Below, one piece after another: positions 4,607-5,234 of a stretch of DNA of 5,234 bases (its first letter is position 1; each line of letters starts with the position of its first letter). The position numbers and the translations under genes were made by a program. The stretch spans positions 1-5,234 of the forward strand of contig JAPPDO010000253.1 in assembly GCA_028821635.1 (NCBI GenBank), given 5' to 3'. The notes under the pieces are model-generated. The model worked only from the letters and a program-made list of their open reading frames with translations. It did no database searches and was not told the origin of the DNA. This stretch comes from Ekhidna sp. GTDB lineage: Bacteria > Bacteroidota > Bacteroidia > Cytophagales > Cyclobacteriaceae.

Positions 4607-4891
4607 CTTTTTTCAGGCAAAGGGCACGTATTATCCATGAGAATTATTTTCAATCCTGAGAGCGGCGGAAAGTCTCCTATAAGAAAGCCCCTGCATGGAA
4701 GATCTCCCATTCCTGCAAGGGCTTTATCCTAATAAATATATGCGCTACTTGAGTTGGTAAGCATAGATTTTTGCATCTCCATACTCATCCAAATCGATAT
4801 CATAATCAGCATCTAAGACCCATAGCGTGGTGCCATCTGACCAGAGGCTGACAGGAAATTCATTCTCCTCAGCAAGATCAAACTCTTTGGC
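4607..4891 (-). repeat. Inverted repeat copy B: intact gene tail + terminator + conserved flank
   Basis: This is the partner of 1711-1968 in opposite orientation, with 27 extra base pairs in its coding part. It comprises the last 48 codons and stop of the cadherin/SDGTT.WV gene, the terminator hairpin and about 75 bp of further conserved non-coding DNA. The repeat stops one base outside the hesB stop codon. Around it the interior 1969-4606 carries thiL, mce, the 136-residue gene and hesB. Confidence 0.85.
4684..4725 (-). terminator. Intrinsic terminator shared by converging genes
   Basis: AAAGCCC (4684-4690) pairs with GGGCTTT (4719-4725). TGCA/TGCA and GGAA/TTCC continue the stem around a bulged T at 4696. 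At 4691/4718 the minus-strand RNA forms a G-U pair whereas the plus-strand RNA has a C-A mismatch, so the hairpin is better for the minus-strand gene ending at 4745. The minus-strand tail is CTTTCTTATAG, a moderate U-run; on the plus strand, after hesB, the tail is weaker (TTTATCC). It may act in both directions. It corresponds to the terminator at 1850-1895. Confidence 0.75.
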
Positions 4892-5234
4892 GGTATCGCG
4901 TGTACCGGTGTCTAGCGTGTAGGCGTAGAGTTTGTCATTATCAGAAGTGCTAGGATCAGTAAATCCACTATCCTGTCCAACCCATATTGTGACACCGTCT
5001 GACCAGAAAACAGTAGGAGCATCATTCTCCATAGTGAGGTCAAACTCTTTATCAGGCAGGCGAGTGCCCGGTGGAGGACTCTCCTCCACGTCGGTAACAT
5101 TGATCGTGATGTCTGCGGCGTTTGAGCCTGTTTCGTTGGAGATGCTTACTTTGAGCATATAAGTCATCGTGGCCTCTAAGTCCAGTGCTTTTACCACAGT
5201 AAGTAGTCCTGAACTATCGTTTATTACAAACGCA
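4745..5234 (-). CDS. C-terminal part of a cadherin-repeat / SDGTT.WV repeat surface protein (5' end outside window)
   Basis: The frame is open to the right edge, so only the last 162 residues are seen. Residues 1-51 are the end of a cadherin-type domain: AFVINDSSGLLTVVKALDLE contains the LDxE motif, then YMLKVSISN and ITINVTDVEE. A short proline linker (SPPPGTRLP) leads to two repeats with the signature KEFDL..EN..P..(F/L)WSDG.T.WV and LYAYTLD or IYAYQLK, at about 62-115 and 116-162. Such repeats are found in large exported proteins and are propeller- or solenoid-like; fold and ligand are not shown here. The protein ends at the repeat without a recognisable extra secretion domain. The last repeat has a nine-residue insertion rich in Asp (DADYDIDLDEYGDA) compared with the relic at 1711. 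Any signal peptide would lie outside the window. An intrinsic terminator follows at 4684-4725. Confidence 0.85.
   Translation of the reverse strand, partial: AFVINDSSGLLTVVKALDLEATMTYMLKVSISNETGSNAADITINVTDVEESPPPGTRLPDKEFDLTMENDAPTVFWSDGVTIWVGQDSGFTDPSTSDNDKLYAYTLDTGTRDTAKEFDLAEENEFPVSLWSDGTTLWVLDADYDIDLDEYGDAKIYAYQLK

Noticed and set aside
4637..4732. Small plus-strand frame (31 codons) with a start MRIIFNPESGGK similar to MKIILNPESGGK in the other repeat copy (complement of 1823-1939)
   Set aside because: The two copies share only the first 12 codons; a one-base indel then shifts the frame, and the rest is the terminator hairpin, so a conserved peptide is unlikely.
1711..4891. Composite transposon or integron cassette bounded by the inverted repeats
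   Set aside because: No transposase, integrase or target-site duplication is visible, and the repeats are a gene tail with a terminator, so simple duplication and rearrangement explains them better.

Overview
The window looks like chromosomal DNA of a Bacteroidota species, probably of the Cytophagales type. The reasons are AT-leaning sequence, starts without clear Shine-Dalgarno sites, several matches to the Bacteroidota -7 box TAnnTTTG, a methylmalonyl-CoA epimerase, and a large secreted-type protein joining a cadherin repeat to SDGTT.WV repeats. Rank below phylum is a guess.

Left part (1-1700): a short gene-free stretch is followed by two very small predicted membrane-protein genes that converge with 3 bp between their stop codons (263-373 +, 377-505 -). 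The second lies 4 bp downstream of a class V aminotransferase gene (510-1667 -) and probably shares its transcript.

Middle (1711-2357): the DNA just upstream of the aminotransferase is the broken-off 3' end of a repeat-protein gene (1711-1830 +). It is followed by a strong intrinsic terminator, a conserved non-coding tail, a GATT-rich element, and a striking array of tandem small hairpins (2092-2281). In the array the stem sequences change from unit to unit while pairing is largely kept.

Right part (2358-5234): mce-thiL is a two-gene minus-strand operon (methylmalonyl-CoA epimerase, then thiamine-monophosphate kinase). Divergent from it is a plus-strand pair, an unrecognised 136-residue protein translationally coupled (TGATG) to an A-type Fe-S carrier. 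The window ends in the 3' part of a cadherin/SDGTT.WV gene on the minus strand (4745-5234).

The main structural result is that the last ~120 bp of this gene, its terminator and ~100 bp beyond it (4607-4891) are a diverged inverted copy of 1711-1968. The housekeeping block thiL-mce-orf-hesB therefore sits between two inverted copies of one gene tail. The left copy is a relic with no 5' part, cut off next to the aminotransferase start. Together with the hairpin array this points to past rearrangement around a core metabolic block. I did not see a defence system, CRISPR array, transposase, rRNA or tRNA.
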